From Fructobacillus pseudoficulneus (GTDB lineage: Bacteria > Bacillota > Bacilli > Lactobacillales > Lactobacillaceae), in the NCBI RefSeq assembly GCF_900108455.1, contig NZ_FNWS01000001.1, forward strand, positions 1 to 64,000: a stretch of DNA of 64,000 bases, given 5' to 3'. A program made the translations under genes and the position numbers. Below the pieces are notes generated by a model. The model was not told where the DNA came from and did not search any database. It saw only the letters and a list, made by a program, of their open reading frames with translations. This document shows positions 23,205 through 33,800 of this stretch, piece by piece; the first letter of the stretch is position 1, and every line of letters begins with the position of its first letter.

Positions 23205-24437
23205 TTATGGTAACTTGTGGGCCATTGCCAACTGTTCAGCTTGCTTTTTGATGTCCTTCAAAGCCTTTTCATCCGCGTGGTTGTGAATAGCTTCAACAAT
23301 CAAGCGTGCTACTTCAGCACTATCGTTTTCATCAAAGCCACGAGTGGTGATGGCTGGCGTTCCAATTCGGATACCAGAAGTGATGAATGGGCTGCGTTGC
23401 TCATTTGGCAAGGCTTCCTTGTTGGTTGTGATTGAAACGCGATCCAACAATTCTTGTGTTTCCTTACCCGTCAATTCTGTCTTGGTCAAATCCAAGTTAA
23501 ACAAGTGGTTATCAGTACCACCGGCCACAACACGGATATCATCCGTCTTTTCAAAGACCTTTACCATTGCTTGGGCATTCTTGATAATTTGCTTAGCGTA
23601 ATCCTTGAATTCGGGTTGCAACGCTTCACCGAAAGCAACTGCCTTGGCAGCGATTACGTGTTCCAAAGGACCACCCTGTGAACCAGGGAAAATAGCGGAA
23701 TTAATCTGCTTAGCGTACTTTTCTTGTGACAAAATCACCCCACCACGTGGGCCACGCAATGTCTTGTGAGTCGTTGACGTGACCACATCCGCAATGCCAA
23801 CTGGATTTTGGTGCAAGCCAGCGGCCACCAAACCAGCGATGTGAGCCATGTCGACCATCAAATAAGCACCGACTTCATCGGCAATCTTACGGAACTTCTT
23901 AAAGTCAATCTTGCGTGAATATGCTGAAGCCCCAGCCACAATCATCTGTGGCTTCACTTCTTTGGCTTGAGCCAAGATAGCATCGTAGTCCAATGTTTCC
24001 GTCTTTGGATCCAAACCATAACTTTCAGAATGATAGACCTTACCAGAAAAACTAACCTTGGCACCGTGAGTCAAGTGACCCCCGGCATCCAAATCCATTC
24101 CCAAAATTGTGTCGCCAGGCTTCAAGAAAGCCATGTAAGCGGCCGCATTCGCTTGTGAACCAGAATGTGGTTGAACGTTGGCATATTCTGCTCCAAACAA
24201 TTCCTTCAAACGATCAATAGCGGCTTGTTCGACGATATCAACGTATTCTGTTCCACCATAGTAACGCTTGTAAGGGTAACCTTCGGCGTACTTGTTAGTC
24301 AAAACAGAACCTTGAGCAGCGCGAACTGCTGCTGAAGCAAAATTTTCAGAGGCAATCAATTCGATGGTCCGGTTTTGCCGGGCACCTTCTTGTTGAATGG
24401 CTGAAAAAATCAATGGGTCTTGGTCAGTAAAATTCAT
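23205..24437 (-). CDS. glyA: Serine hydroxymethyltransferase
   Basis: GlyA (410 residues) transfers the serine hydroxymethyl group to tetrahydrofolate, making glycine and 5,10-methylene-THF. [20 protein letters not shown] near 25-44, [18 protein letters not shown] near 50-67, and [16 protein letters not shown] near 221-236, with the PLP lysine, define the family. The gene has an extended -10 promoter (TGCTATAAT, TATAAT at 24518-24523). A short inverted repeat, CTAGTC/GACTAG at 24493-24508, lies in its leader. Confidence 0.97.
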   Translation of the reverse strand: MNFTDQDPLIFSAIQQEGARQNRTIELIASENFASAAVRAAQGSVLTNKYAEGYPYKRYYGGTEYVDIVEQAAIDRLKELFGAEYANVQPHSGSQANAAAYMAFLKPGDTILGMDLDAGGHLTHGAKVSFSGKVYHSESYGLDPKTETLDYDAILAQAKEVKPQMIVAGASAYSRKIDFKKFRKIADEVGAYLMVDMAHIAGLVAAGLHQNPVGIADVVTSTTHKTLRGPRGGVILSQEKYAKQINSAIFPGSQGGPLEHVIAAKAVAFGEALQPEFKDYAKQIIKNAQAMVKVFEKTDDIRVVAGGTDNHLFNLDLTKTELTGKETQELLDRVSITTNKEALPNEQRSPFITSGIRIGTPAITTRGFDENDSAEVARLIVEAIHNHADEKALKDIKKQAEQLAMAHKLP

Positions 24438-24492
24438 GATTTAAGCTCTCCTGGGCATCTACTTTCACGAAAAAACAAAAACAACGACGTGG

Positions 24493-24526
24493 CTAGTCAG
24501 TCGACTAGTGCACAAATATTATAGCA
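24493..24526 (-). promoter_or_regulatory. glyA extended -10 promoter and leader inverted repeat
   Basis: TATAAT at 24518-24523 is preceded by TGC, giving an extended -10 (TGnTATAAT). Just downstream the transcript holds CTAGTC-GACT-GACTAG (24493-24508), a perfect six-bp inverted repeat near the expected transcription start. Confidence 0.55.
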
Positions 24527-24565
24527 AATATTCCTCGCCCTAGTCTAGACTAAGTCCGACTTTTA

Positions 24566-25528
24566 TTAAAATTCATGCAAAAATTCATTTATATCGTTCG
24601 TTTTTAGATGATTTTCTAAGCCGATTAGTAACTTTAACCGCGCTTTTTGCCCATTGACGGCCGTGGCAAAGATTGCACCAGCTTTTTCAAGTTGGACACC
24701 ACCACCGAGGTAATCGTAGACCGGTTCGGCAATCCCCTTAAAGGAGCGCGAAACAATCACGACCGGAATATCAGCGGCCAATAATTTCAAGACGCCACGA
24801 GCGGCATCCTCCCCTAAATTACCAGCCCCAAGGGCCTCAATCACAATACCATCAATGCCAGAATCGGCTAGAAGCGTCAAAATTCTGCCGTCCATCCCGG
24901 CATAGGCTTTCATGACCGGAATTCGCTCATCAACAGCATTAATTGGATAAGTCCGCTTAGCTGGTAAGTCGTAAAAGAATAAAATCTTGCGCTTATTGAC
25001 CATACCCATTGCCCCGGAAATTGGTGAAGCAAAGGTAGCCACGTTGGTTGCGTGAGTCTTGGTTACAAAGCGAGCTGCATGAATTTCGTCGTTTAAGACG
25101 ACCAAGACCCCACGGCCCCTTGATTGCTCGTCAAGAGCGACTCGTAAGGCAGACTGGTAATTATAAAGGCCATCTGATCCAATTTCATTTGATGATCGCA
25201 TCGCTCCAGTCATCACGATAGGAATTGATAACGACAATGTATTGTCTAAGAAATAAGACGTTTCCTCCAGCGTATCCGTTCCATGGGTAATCACCACGCC
25301 GTCAAAGTCCTGTTCGGCGTTTTTGAGCCGGTTATAAAGCGCTAGCATGTTTTCGGGCGTAATGTGTTCAGAGGGCAAATTAAAGATGTTTTCCGTTGTT
25401 AATTCAACCTCTGGCAAATCCAAATGGATATCGTTCAGCGGATTTTGTGCCCCTTGTTCAACGTCACCGTTTGCGTCCTCATGCATGGCAATCGTTCCAC
25501 CAGTATGCAATACCAAAATTTTTTTCAT
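24566..25528 (-). CDS. ansA: L-asparaginase (type I, cytosolic)
   Basis: The 320-residue enzyme hydrolyses asparagine to aspartate and ammonia. The first catalytic threonine is in ILVLHTGGTIAMHED near 4-18 and the second triad in VVITHGTDTLEETSYFLD near 77-94; MTGAMRSSNEIGSDGLYN near 105-122 and the C-terminal SRSFKGIAEPVYDYLGGGV near 254-272 complete the fold. No signal peptide is present, consistent with the cytosolic form. It overlaps the end of recO by four bases, an odd but clear coupling of a repair gene with an amino-acid enzyme. Confidence 0.92.
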   Translation of the reverse strand: MKKILVLHTGGTIAMHEDANGDVEQGAQNPLNDIHLDLPEVELTTENIFNLPSEHITPENMLALYNRLKNAEQDFDGVVITHGTDTLEETSYFLDNTLSLSIPIVMTGAMRSSNEIGSDGLYNYQSALRVALDEQSRGRGVLVVLNDEIHAARFVTKTHATNVATFASPISGAMGMVNKRKILFFYDLPAKRTYPINAVDERIPVMKAYAGMDGRILTLLADSGIDGIVIEALGAGNLGEDAARGVLKLLAADIPVVIVSRSFKGIAEPVYDYLGGGVQLEKAGAIFATAVNGQKARLKLLIGLENHLKTNDINEFLHEF

Positions 25529-26310
25529 GACTTTCCCTTTCGCGCCTTAATGGCGAGCTGTCCTTCCCAGGCAGCCATTTTTTGAATAAAAACCTTTTCC
25601 TTTGGCTTTAAACCAAGTTCACGGTCGTAGAGGTAATCAATCACCCGCTGAATCGCGCGTTTGGTCATCAAGGATAAGGTAACCTTTGAAATTTTCTCAA
25701 TATCAATTGCTGAAAATTGCCGCAAATAATAGACAGTTTTCGGCTCCAAGTTTAATCGATGGTCATCTAAATCAAAGTGTGACCGATCAATAATGCCGTT
25801 ATACTTTTCAGAGTAATCAAAGTCGCCCGTTACCGCCCCAGAAATCGGATCGGCCTGCCAATTGGGTGCCACCCCAAAGGCTGGCAGTAACTGCAATTCA
25901 AAGATGTTCGTAATGATTTGTGGATCAATACCAGCATCTAATTTTTCAAAGCCAGCCACCGCTTTTTGATACCAGCTTGTTTGCGGTTGGTTTTCTTCAA
26001 AGGCCAAGTCTAAGAGCTTGGCAATCAGGGCCGCATAAGCACTGACATTGATATCTTGAATTACATGGCGGTAGGACTTGCTCTCCTGGACACCATTCAT
26101 AAAACCAAGCCCCGCGCCATTTTTCGGATAAGCGCCATCAAAGATTAACCAGGTATAGGGTTGGCAGGCATAGCCTACCTTTGATTTTGGCTTCTTAGCC
26201 CCCCGCGCCATGACCGTGAGGATTCCCTCTTCTTTGGTAAAAACGCGAACCAGGAGGTCATTATCGCGGTATGACCGGGTTGTTAAGATTAAGCCTTCAA
26301 TTAAAGCCAT
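25525..26310 (-). CDS. recO: DNA repair protein RecO
   Basis: RecO (261 residues) loads RecA on SSB-covered single strands together with RecR. The N-terminal OB fold reads EGLILTTRSYRDNDLLVRVF at about 5-24, then LTVMARGAKKPKSKVGYACQ near 31-50; the rest is the helical C-terminal domain. The zinc-ligand cysteines seen in some RecO proteins are not present. The start at 26310 is the second of two adjacent ATGs and has the better spacing to AGGAGG. A terminator separates it from era upstream. Confidence 0.93.
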   Translation of the reverse strand: MALIEGLILTTRSYRDNDLLVRVFTKEEGILTVMARGAKKPKSKVGYACQPYTWLIFDGAYPKNGAGLGFMNGVQESKSYRHVIQDINVSAYAALIAKLLDLAFEENQPQTSWYQKAVAGFEKLDAGIDPQIITNIFELQLLPAFGVAPNWQADPISGAVTGDFDYSEKYNGIIDRSHFDLDDHRLNLEPKTVYYLRQFSAIDIEKISKVTLSLMTKRAIQRVIDYLYDRELGLKPKEKVFIQKMAAWEGQLAIKARKGKS

Positions 26311-26328
26311 CATGACCTCCTTTCCAAT

Positions 26329-26358
26329 AAAAAAACGGCCATCGATTTGATGGTCGTT
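26329..26358 (-). terminator. Terminator between era and recO
   Basis: Stem AACGGCCATC/GATGGTCGTT with a short loop, and T7 on the minus strand. Confidence 0.8.
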
Positions 26359-26392
26359 TTGTTTTGTTGCGTTCAATCAAGGCAATCAACTT

Positions 26393-27304
26393 TTAGAAGT
26401 CATCCTTGCGGTAACCAAAGGACTGAAGGGCCTGTGGTCGGTCACGCCAACGTTCTTCTACCTTCACCCAAGTTTCCAAAAAGACTTTTGACCCCAACAA
26501 GCGCTCGATATCTTTACGAGCTCGAGTACCAATTTCTTTAATCATTCGGCCTTGCTTCCCAATGACAATATTCTTTTGGCTTGCGCGTTCCACGATGATA
26601 GAAGCCTGAATGCTAACCAGACCATCCGGGTCAGCACTAATCTTATCAATTACTACTGCCACAGAGTGCGGCACTTCCTGCTTGGTTAGTTGCAGAACTT
26701 TTTCTCGAATTAATTCTGAAATAACGAAGCGTTCTGGGTGATCCGTTAACTGGTCGGAGTCAAAGTACTGTGGTCCCTCGTCCAAGTCACCAATGACTGT
26801 TTCCAGCAATTCTGGAACATTGTCACCTTCTCGTGCCGAAATTGGGAAAATTTCCTTCCATTCCGGTGCGTCTTCCTGGTAAGACTGAATCACTGAGAAC
26901 AATTCTTCTTTGTCGAGCAAATCAACCTTGTTAATTAACAAGTATAAAGGCGTCTTTTTGACTTCTTTTAGTCGATCGATGATGTAGTTGTCACCACCGC
27001 CACGCTTTTGGCTAGCATCGGCCACAAACCAAATGGCATCCGCTTCATGCAAGGCAGAAAAAGCTGACTTAACCATGTAATCGCCCAAAGAGTTTTGTGG
27101 CTTATGAACACCGGGGGTATCAATAAAGACAACCTGGGCCTCATTTGTTGTGTAAATTCCCTGAATCTTATTCCGGGTAGTTTGGGCCTTGTTGGACATG
27201 ATAGCAATTTTCTCGCCAACGATGCGGTTAAGCAAGGTCGACTTCCCAACATTTGGCCGGCCAATAATGGCCACAAAGCCTGATTTAAATCCTGGATTTG
27301 TCAT
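26393..27304 (-). CDS. era: GTPase Era
   Basis: Era (303 residues) is an essential GTPase that binds 16S rRNA and couples 30S assembly to growth. G1 is [14 protein letters not shown] at 16-29, the switch region [16 protein letters not shown] near 37-52, G3 DTPGVHKPQ near 62-70, G4 NKVD near 124-127 and G5 [13 protein letters not shown] near 153-165. The C-terminal KH domain contains [20 protein letters not shown] near 245-264. It heads toward recO and follows dgkA and ybeY in a conserved Firmicutes cluster. Confidence 0.97.
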   Translation of the reverse strand: MTNPGFKSGFVAIIGRPNVGKSTLLNRIVGEKIAIMSNKAQTTRNKIQGIYTTNEAQVVFIDTPGVHKPQNSLGDYMVKSAFSALHEADAIWFVADASQKRGGGDNYIIDRLKEVKKTPLYLLINKVDLLDKEELFSVIQSYQEDAPEWKEIFPISAREGDNVPELLETVIGDLDEGPQYFDSDQLTDHPERFVISELIREKVLQLTKQEVPHSVAVVIDKISADPDGLVSIQASIIVERASQKNIVIGKQGRMIKEIGTRARKDIERLLGSKVFLETWVKVEERWRDRPQALQSFGYRKDDF

Positions 27305-27309
27305 AAAGT

Positions 27310-27831
27310 TTATCCTTTCAAACGATGAACGAAACGTGAAAGATCAGTTTGAATACCAAAGTAATGCCAAACATGTGGCTGGAAAATAATGACCAAGATC
27401 AGCATTTCAGCAGTCACAGCAACAATCACCATTCCGGCCGAAACATCTTTGACCAAGCCAGCCAATGGATGATACTTACGTTCAACCACCAAATCGACGA
27501 CCGCTTCCACCACTGTATTTAAAAACTCGCCATAAACGGCCAAAAAGACAGCGATTACCACCCACAGCCACTCAGATCGGTTCAGGCCAAGGTACAGGCC
27601 AATTACCAAAACAAAGAAGGCAAAGGCCAAGTGGAAACGCATATTGCGCTCACGAATCACGACCAAGAAGATTCCCTTCAAGGCATGGTAAAGCGAAATA
27701 AAGAAGTTCTTATTGCGTTGTGTAGGCGCCTTAGCGTTGTTTTGCTCAGCCAACTTTTCAACGGCAGACTTTTCTTTATAATCAGGCTCTGCTGTCTGGA
27801 TAAAGTTATTATCGCGTGAGTCCGTAGTCAT
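27310..27831 (-). CDS. dgkA: Diacylglycerol/undecaprenol kinase family protein
   Basis: A 173-residue membrane kinase when started at the ATG at 27831 (AAAGGAA upstream), overlapping ybeY by 23 bases. A charged, probably cytosolic N-terminal extension of about 45 residues precedes three membrane helices. The DgkA core reads [20 protein letters not shown] near 50-69, then [20 protein letters not shown] near 101-120 with the conserved catalytic glutamates, and [19 protein letters not shown] near 121-139. In Gram-positives the physiological substrate is usually undecaprenol, recycling the wall lipid carrier. Confidence 0.92.
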   Translation of the reverse strand: MTTDSRDNNFIQTAEPDYKEKSAVEKLAEQNNAKAPTQRNKNFFISLYHALKGIFLVVIRERNMRFHLAFAFFVLVIGLYLGLNRSEWLWVVIAVFLAVYGEFLNTVVEAVVDLVVERKYHPLAGLVKDVSAGMVIVAVTAEMLILVIIFQPHVWHYFGIQTDLSRFVHRLKG

Positions 27832-28291
27832 CGAGTATCTTCCTTTGTAAGTCAAACATTTCCTTCTCCTCGGCCTCACCGAGCATGTGGTCATAACCAT
27901 TGAGGTGGAGGAAACCGTGAACGACTAAGAAACCAAGTTCACGTTCAAACGAGTGGCCTAAGTATTCCGCCTGGCTCTCAATAATATCAACGGAAACCAG
28001 GATGTCGCCAATGTTTTTTGCAATGTCTTCATCCATCTCTTCATCAGGCAAGACAGGTAAGTCATCACCATCTTCTTCAATGGCAAATGAAATCACATCC
28101 GTTGGCTTATCAAGACCGCGATAATCACGATTATAAGCCTGAATAGCATCGTTATTCATAAAGGTAACAGACATTTCGGTGTTGTCTGGTAGGTTCAAAT
28201 AAGAACCGGCATAGTCAAGGACATATTGAACTAAGTCCTTGTGAAACTGTGAAACGCCAGCTTCCGTTTGATCAATTATTGCTAAATCCAT
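27809..28291 (-). CDS. ybeY: Endoribonuclease YbeY
   Basis: The 160-residue metallo-RNase takes part in 16S rRNA 3' end maturation and ribosome quality control. The zinc site is HGFLHLNGYDH near 127-137 (H-x3-H-x5-H), preceded by RGLDKPTDVISFA near 57-69 and GDILVSVD near 94-101, all family hallmarks. It shares a single base with the end of phoH upstream and overlaps dgkA downstream, so the phoH-ybeY-dgkA-era genes form one tightly packed unit. Confidence 0.96.
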   Translation of the reverse strand: MDLAIIDQTEAGVSQFHKDLVQYVLDYAGSYLNLPDNTEMSVTFMNNDAIQAYNRDYRGLDKPTDVISFAIEEDGDDLPVLPDEEMDEDIAKNIGDILVSVDIIESQAEYLGHSFERELGFLVVHGFLHLNGYDHMLGEAEEKEMFDLQRKILDDYGLTR

Positions 28292-29301
28292 TAATTACTT
28301 GCTTCTTTCTGTGCCTGCTTCAAGGCCGCCAAACGACTATCGGCAGCATCATAGGCAGAGACAATTTGACCGACCACTGGGTGGCGGACAACGTCACCGG
28401 CTTCAAAGTTAATGAAGGCAATCCGGTTAACATCCTGTAAAATACGGCGGGCAGCCACTAGTCCCGAACGAACACCGTGTGGCAAATCAATTTGGGATGG
28501 GTCCCCGTTGACTACCATCTTGGAGCCAAAGCCCAACCGGGTCAGGATCATCTTCATCTGCGCATTAGTCGTGTTTTGAGCCTCATCGACGATGATGAAG
28601 GCATCATCCAAAGTACGACCACGCATGTAAGCCAATGGTGCAATTTCCAAAACGCCACGTTCAATTAACCGGGCAACATGGTCAGCACCAACGAGTGTAT
28701 TCATCGCATCGTAAATTGGTCGCATATAAGGATCGACCTTTTCCTTTAGATCACCGGGCAAGAAACCAAGTGATTCACCAGCTTCAACGGCTGGACGAGT
28801 AATCACGATCCGCTCTACATCACCCTTTTTCAAGGCTGAAATTGCCATCGCGACCGCTAAGAAGGTTTTTCCGGTACCGGCCGGACCAATCCCAAAGGTC
28901 AAATCATTCTTACGAATGGCTGAGACATATTGACGCTGACCGTAGTTTTTAACTCGGATTGACCGCCCCTTGTTATCGCGGATGATGCTTTCGCTATACA
29001 AGTCAGCAAAGTAATCCAACGTGCCCCGTTTAGCCATGGTCATCGCTGAAATAACATCGGCTGGGCCGATGGTAATTTGTTTTTTAATTAATTGTGTCAA
29101 CGCCTCCAAAACGGAGAGCGCCAATGAAGCTTGTTTAGAATCACCCTGAACAGCAACTTGGTTGCCGCGAACGAGCATTTTAACGGACAAGCCCTCTTCC
29201 ATTAGGACCAGTAATTGGTCCTTTGGTCCGGTTAGCTTAGTCTGTTGTTCGATATTTTCAAAAGTGAATAGTTTTTCTGTTTGAGTTGTCAAAAATCCCA
29301 T
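28291..29301 (-). CDS. phoH: PhoH-family ATPase
   Basis: The 336 residues contain an N-terminal KH-like segment (about 15-75) and a P-loop ATPase related to superfamily 1 helicases. Walker A is GIGPAGTGKTFLAVAMA near 136-152, and Walker B is AFIIVDEAQN near 226-235. VITRPAVEAGESLGFLPGDL near 168-187 is the PhoH signature. PhoH proteins have RNA helicase/RNase-like activity and regularly sit in front of ybeY. It is the first gene of the phoH-ybeY-dgkA-era group. Confidence 0.95.
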   Translation of the reverse strand: MGFLTTQTEKLFTFENIEQQTKLTGPKDQLLVLMEEGLSVKMLVRGNQVAVQGDSKQASLALSVLEALTQLIKKQITIGPADVISAMTMAKRGTLDYFADLYSESIIRDNKGRSIRVKNYGQRQYVSAIRKNDLTFGIGPAGTGKTFLAVAMAISALKKGDVERIVITRPAVEAGESLGFLPGDLKEKVDPYMRPIYDAMNTLVGADHVARLIERGVLEIAPLAYMRGRTLDDAFIIVDEAQNTTNAQMKMILTRLGFGSKMVVNGDPSQIDLPHGVRSGLVAARRILQDVNRIAFINFEAGDVVRHPVVGQIVSAYDAADSRLAALKQAQKEASN

Positions 29302-29346
29302 ACCTCATTTGGACTGAACTTACTTCATTTTACCACAACTTAGAAC

Positions 29347-29371
29347 AAAAAAAGCCCGACAGGGTCGGACT
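29347..29371 (-). terminator. Terminator after pyk
   Basis: Stem AGTCCGAC/GTCGGGCT with a three-base loop, and T7 on the minus strand. Confidence 0.9.
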
Positions 29372-29384
29372 TTCTCGATAAAAA

Positions 29385-30803
29385 TTATAGTGTTTCAACA
29401 GAAACGTTGTTTGCTGACTTAGCAGTGTCAATTGGTGCAACAGTAACAACAACAATCTTGTCACCAGTGTCAGCCAATCCCTTAGCCTTAGCAACTTCCT
29501 TGGCCTTAGCAACCAATTCGTCAACTGACTTAGGAGTATCAGCCAATACAGGCAAGATACCGTTGTTCAAAGTCAAACCACGTTGTACACGTTCTGCGCT
29601 AGTCAATGCAATTGTCATTGCTGCTGGACGGTGCTTTGAAACCATACGAGCTGCGTAACCAGTTTCAGTCAAGACAACAACTGCCTTAGCTTCAACTGAG
29701 TCTGACAAACGAGCAGCTGCTGAAGCAACTGATTCAACATCGTCATCACCGTAGAATGTATCTGCATGACGGCTGTACAATGACAAAGCTGATTCAGCCT
29801 TTTCATCAATAGCAGCCATTGTTGCAACAGCTTCAACTGGGTATTCACCGTTAGCTGATTCACCAGAAAGCATCGTTGCATCAGTACCATCAAAGACAGC
29901 GTTGGCAACGTCAGAAGCTTCGGCACGTGTAGGACGTGGGTTTTCTTCCATTGAGTCAAGCATTTGAGTAGCAGTAATAACTGGCAAGCCCAATACGTTC
30001 ATCTTGTCGATCATTTCCTTTTGAATCAAAGGAACGTTTTCGGCAGGAATTTCAACACCCATGTCACCACGAGGAACCATCAAACCATCAGAAACTTCCA
30101 AGATAGCATCCAAGTTATCGATACCTTCTTGTGATTCAATCTTAGGGATGATTTGAACGTGTTCCATGTTCTTTTCCTTCAACAAGGCACGGATATCCAA
30201 AACATCTTCTGGCTTACGAACGAATGAAGCAGCGATATAGTTGATTTCGTGGTCCAAACCAAAGCGGATGTCATCGGCATCCTTTTCAGTGATACCTGGC
30301 AAGTTGATTGAAACACCAGGTGCGTTAACACCCTTACGTGATCCCAACAAACCATGGTTTTCTGCGCGAACAACCAATTCCTTGTTTGCTTCGTCTTTTT
30401 CAGTGACAGTTGTAGCTAACAAACCATCATCAAAGAGCACTTGTCCGCCGACCTTAACGTCGTCAAACAATCCAGGGTAAGTAACTGCAATCTTTTCCTT
30501 TGTTCCTTCAATGCTGCCGTCCATTGAGATACGGAAAACATCACCAGTCGCAAATTGAATCTTACCATCAGCTTGCTTAGTAGTACGGATTTCCGCACCC
30601 TTTGTATCAAGCAAACGACCAACAGTCTTGCCAGTAATCTTTTCGGCTTCTGCAACTGCTTGCATACGGCCCAAATGTTCTTCGTGATCACCGTGTGAGA
30701 AGTTGAAACGGAATACGTTAGCACCAGCTTCGATTAACTTCACAATTGTGTCCACATCAGATGATGATGGACCAAGTGTTGAGACGATCTTCGTCTTTTT
30801 CAT
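29385..30803 (-). CDS. pyk: Pyruvate kinase
   Basis: Started at the ATG at 30803 (AAAGGAG ten bases upstream) the enzyme has 472 residues and makes ATP and pyruvate from phosphoenolpyruvate. KKTKIVSTLGPSSSDVD at the N terminus, the substrate region IIPKIESQEGIDNLDAIL near 218-235 with the acid/base lysine, and MVPRGDMGVEIPAENVPLIQ near 243-262 are diagnostic. The C-terminal allosteric domain is present, but the extra PEP-utiliser-like domain of many lactobacilli (about 585 residues) is missing. Promoter: TTGTGA (30885-30890), TACAAT (30861-30866), spacing 18. Confidence 0.97.
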   Translation of the reverse strand: MKKTKIVSTLGPSSSDVDTIVKLIEAGANVFRFNFSHGDHEEHLGRMQAVAEAEKITGKTVGRLLDTKGAEIRTTKQADGKIQFATGDVFRISMDGSIEGTKEKIAVTYPGLFDDVKVGGQVLFDDGLLATTVTEKDEANKELVVRAENHGLLGSRKGVNAPGVSINLPGITEKDADDIRFGLDHEINYIAASFVRKPEDVLDIRALLKEKNMEHVQIIPKIESQEGIDNLDAILEVSDGLMVPRGDMGVEIPAENVPLIQKEMIDKMNVLGLPVITATQMLDSMEENPRPTRAEASDVANAVFDGTDATMLSGESANGEYPVEAVATMAAIDEKAESALSLYSRHADTFYGDDDVESVASAAARLSDSVEAKAVVVLTETGYAARMVSKHRPAAMTIALTSAERVQRGLTLNNGILPVLADTPKSVDELVAKAKEVAKAKGLADTGDKIVVVTVAPIDTAKSANNVSVETL

Positions 30804-30860
30804 GGGTAAATAGCTCCTTTGATATCTTGGTGAGTTGCCTCTAAACAACTTCCTTAGCAT

Positions 30861-30890
30861 ATTGTAATACACTCTATAACCAATTCACAA
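30861..30890 (-). promoter_or_regulatory. pyk promoter
   Basis: TTGTGA (30885-30890) and TACAAT (30861-30866), 18 bases apart, lie about 60 bases upstream of the start codon, between the dnaE stop and pyk. Confidence 0.5.
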
Positions 30891-30898
30891 GACACAAT

Positions 30899-33800
30899 TT
30901 AGTCTTTTTGTCGGAAAACAACATTTTTCTTAGACAAAACTTGTTCTAATCCACTTTGTAATTGGTCTGGTCCGGCCAAATTAAATTGAGCCGGCATCGA
31001 TTTTCTGGTTTTTGTCGCTGGCCAATACAAGATGACTGGGTATGGTCCAGGATTGGCCTGCATGATTTGCCAAAGCTTTCGCTTAATTTCTTCTTGATCA
31101 TGGTCTTCGTCAAGCCGCAAGAACCAAGTGCCAATTTGGCTGGCCTTTGACTGGTTCGTTTCAGCAGTTATTTGCGAATGGACTGGGTGGGCCTTTTCTT
31201 GGTTTTGTAAAGTAGGTACCGCCTGTCGTGGATCAAGTTCCTCAATAAAGTTGGCAATCACTGCCAACCCCTGCCGCACTTCTGTCTTACCGCCAATTCG
31301 AATCAACCGACCTGCTTTCAGACTGGCCTGCTTTTGTTCAAATAGCTTTGGGAAAACCGTCACATCGACCGAACCGGTCATATCAGTTACGGTTACAAAG
31401 GCCATCGCATCGCCCTTCTTGGTCTTAATGGCTTTCACACCCTTAATCATGCCAAGAATTTTAACATTTTGTCCCTCCGCCAAATCAACAATCGGATGAA
31501 CTCGCCCACTATCAAATTCGGCCTGAAAGGCCTCCGTTGGGTGACCTGACAGATTAAAGCCAAGCGCTTCTTTTTCCTTTTGCAGTCTTTCCACGAGTGA
31601 CAAATCAGCCCGCTTTTTAACCTTGGTTTCTGCCAAAACTAAATCGCCAAAGGCGGCCGCGTTAATCAAATCGGGAATGTTTTCCAACAGCTCCGCGCGG
31701 TTGTAACCAAAATGATCCAATGCACCCGCATAGGCCAACTGGTTCAAGAACTTTTCGTCCCGAAACTTATCCGGCAAGGCTTTAACCAGGTCTTGCAAGG
31801 AATCAAAACCAGCAACCTGGTCACGGGCTTCTAGCACGGTCGTGACAAAGGCAGTTTGAAGGCCGCTAATGTTGTCTAGTCCCATGACCAATGCGTCATC
31901 CTGAATCGACCACAGCCTTGCCGACCGATTCACGTCGGGTGGCAAAACCTTGATACCAAGCTTTTTCGCTTCCAGTAAGTAGCCCTGTGCCTTTTCAACC
32001 CCACCCTGGTGAGCGTTCAGTAAGGCCGTATAAAAGGCCAATGGATAATGGGCCTTCATGTAAGCTAACTGATAAGATAATTGGCTATAGGCCACCGCAT
32101 GCGACTTGTTAAAGCCATAGTTGGCGAATTGATCAATATAGGCAAAAAGTTTTTCGGCCTGGTCCTTTGGATGCCCCTGCGCCACTGCTCCCTGCAGGAA
32201 GGCGGTTTTCAGCGAGGCCATCTGGTCCAGCTTCTTCTTAGACATTGCTGACCGTAAGAAGTCGGCTTGAGCCAACGAGAAACCGGCATAAGCTGCCGCC
32301 ACCCGCATAACTTGCTCCTGATAGACCAAAATCCCGTAAGTTTCGGACAAAATGTGGTCCACCACCGGATCAATCTTTGGAGTGGGCTCTTGCTGCAGTC
32401 GCCGTTTGATAAAGGTATCAATATGCTGACTTGGGCCGGGCCGGTACAGCGCGGTCGCCGCCACAATCAGATGAAAGTCATCAACTCGCAACCGCTTCAA
32501 AACATTTTTTATCCCGGCTGATTCAAATTGAAAAATACCAGTCGTTTGGCCCTTAGCAAATAGGTCTAAGGTTGCCTCGTCTTGTAGGGAAATCTTTTTG
32601 ATATCAAAATTATCAGGTAACTCACCCTGAGCAAAGTCGATTGCTTGCGCCAAAATCTTTAAATTGGTCAACCCCAAAATATCAATTTTGAGCAGACCTA
32701 ATTCTTCAACCGGCCCCTTTTCAACTTGCGTTAACAAATAGCCGTCGTTTCCAACCTGAACCGGCAGGGTTTCGACCAACGGCCGGTCTGAAATCACAAT
32801 TCCAGCAGCATGGGTTGAATAATTTCTGGGTAAGTTTTCTAATGACAAGGCCGTTTTCATCAGCAAAGAACCAAATTCAACTCGATCAATTGCCTTCTTT
32901 AATCGACCGTCTGGCGCTTGCCAAGCTTCCTGTAGGCTGACCTTACGACCGTTTTTTCCGGCTGGAACGCCATCAGACAATTTCTTTTGTTCCTTTGCAT
33001 CCAGGCCAAAGACCCGGGCGGTATCACGCAGAGCCTGCTTAGCCGCTAAGGTTCCAAAAGTAATAATTTGAGCAAAGGATTCCTGGCCGTATTTGTCGTG
33101 CAAATACGTCAAAACATCATCACGACGGTCATCGGGCCAGTCGATATCGATATCAGGCATCTGCGCCCGGTCCGGATTTAAGAACCGCTCAAAGAGTAAC
33201 CCTTCCGCAATGGGGTCAACGCTCGTAATCCCCAGGGTATAAGCGACTAGAGAGCCAGCGGCCGAACCACGGCCCGCTCCCGTTTGGACATGTTCATCAT
33301 GGGCATATTTTAAAATATCCCAAACAATCAAGAAGTAATCAGCAAAGCCCAAGTCGATGATGACCTTTAATTCATGGGCTAAGCGTTCCTGATAGCGCTG
33401 TTGATCAACGGTGAGGCCGGCTAAGCGCCGTTTCAAACCAGCTTCGGACAGCTTAGTTAAATAAGTCTTTGAATCTAAACCGGAATCTTGCTGAAAAACC
33501 GGTAAAGCCGGCGCCTTAAAGGTCAACTCAACGTTGGCCTCGTCAACTAAGCGCTCATTGTTAGCATACGCCCCTGCCAACGCCGGATTGGCCTGGTAAG
33601 CTGCCGCAACATCTTCTGCTTGCCATAGGTAATAGGCACCTTTTTCTCGTGACAAAAGGTCCAAGTCGGTTAATTTCGTTCCCTGGTCAATTGCCCGCAA
33701 GACCTGCGTACTAAAGGCGTCCCCCTCATCCAAATAATCAACCTGGTCCCAGGCAATCAAGGAAAGCTGACGAGCGGTCGCAAAGGCCACCAGACTTTCC

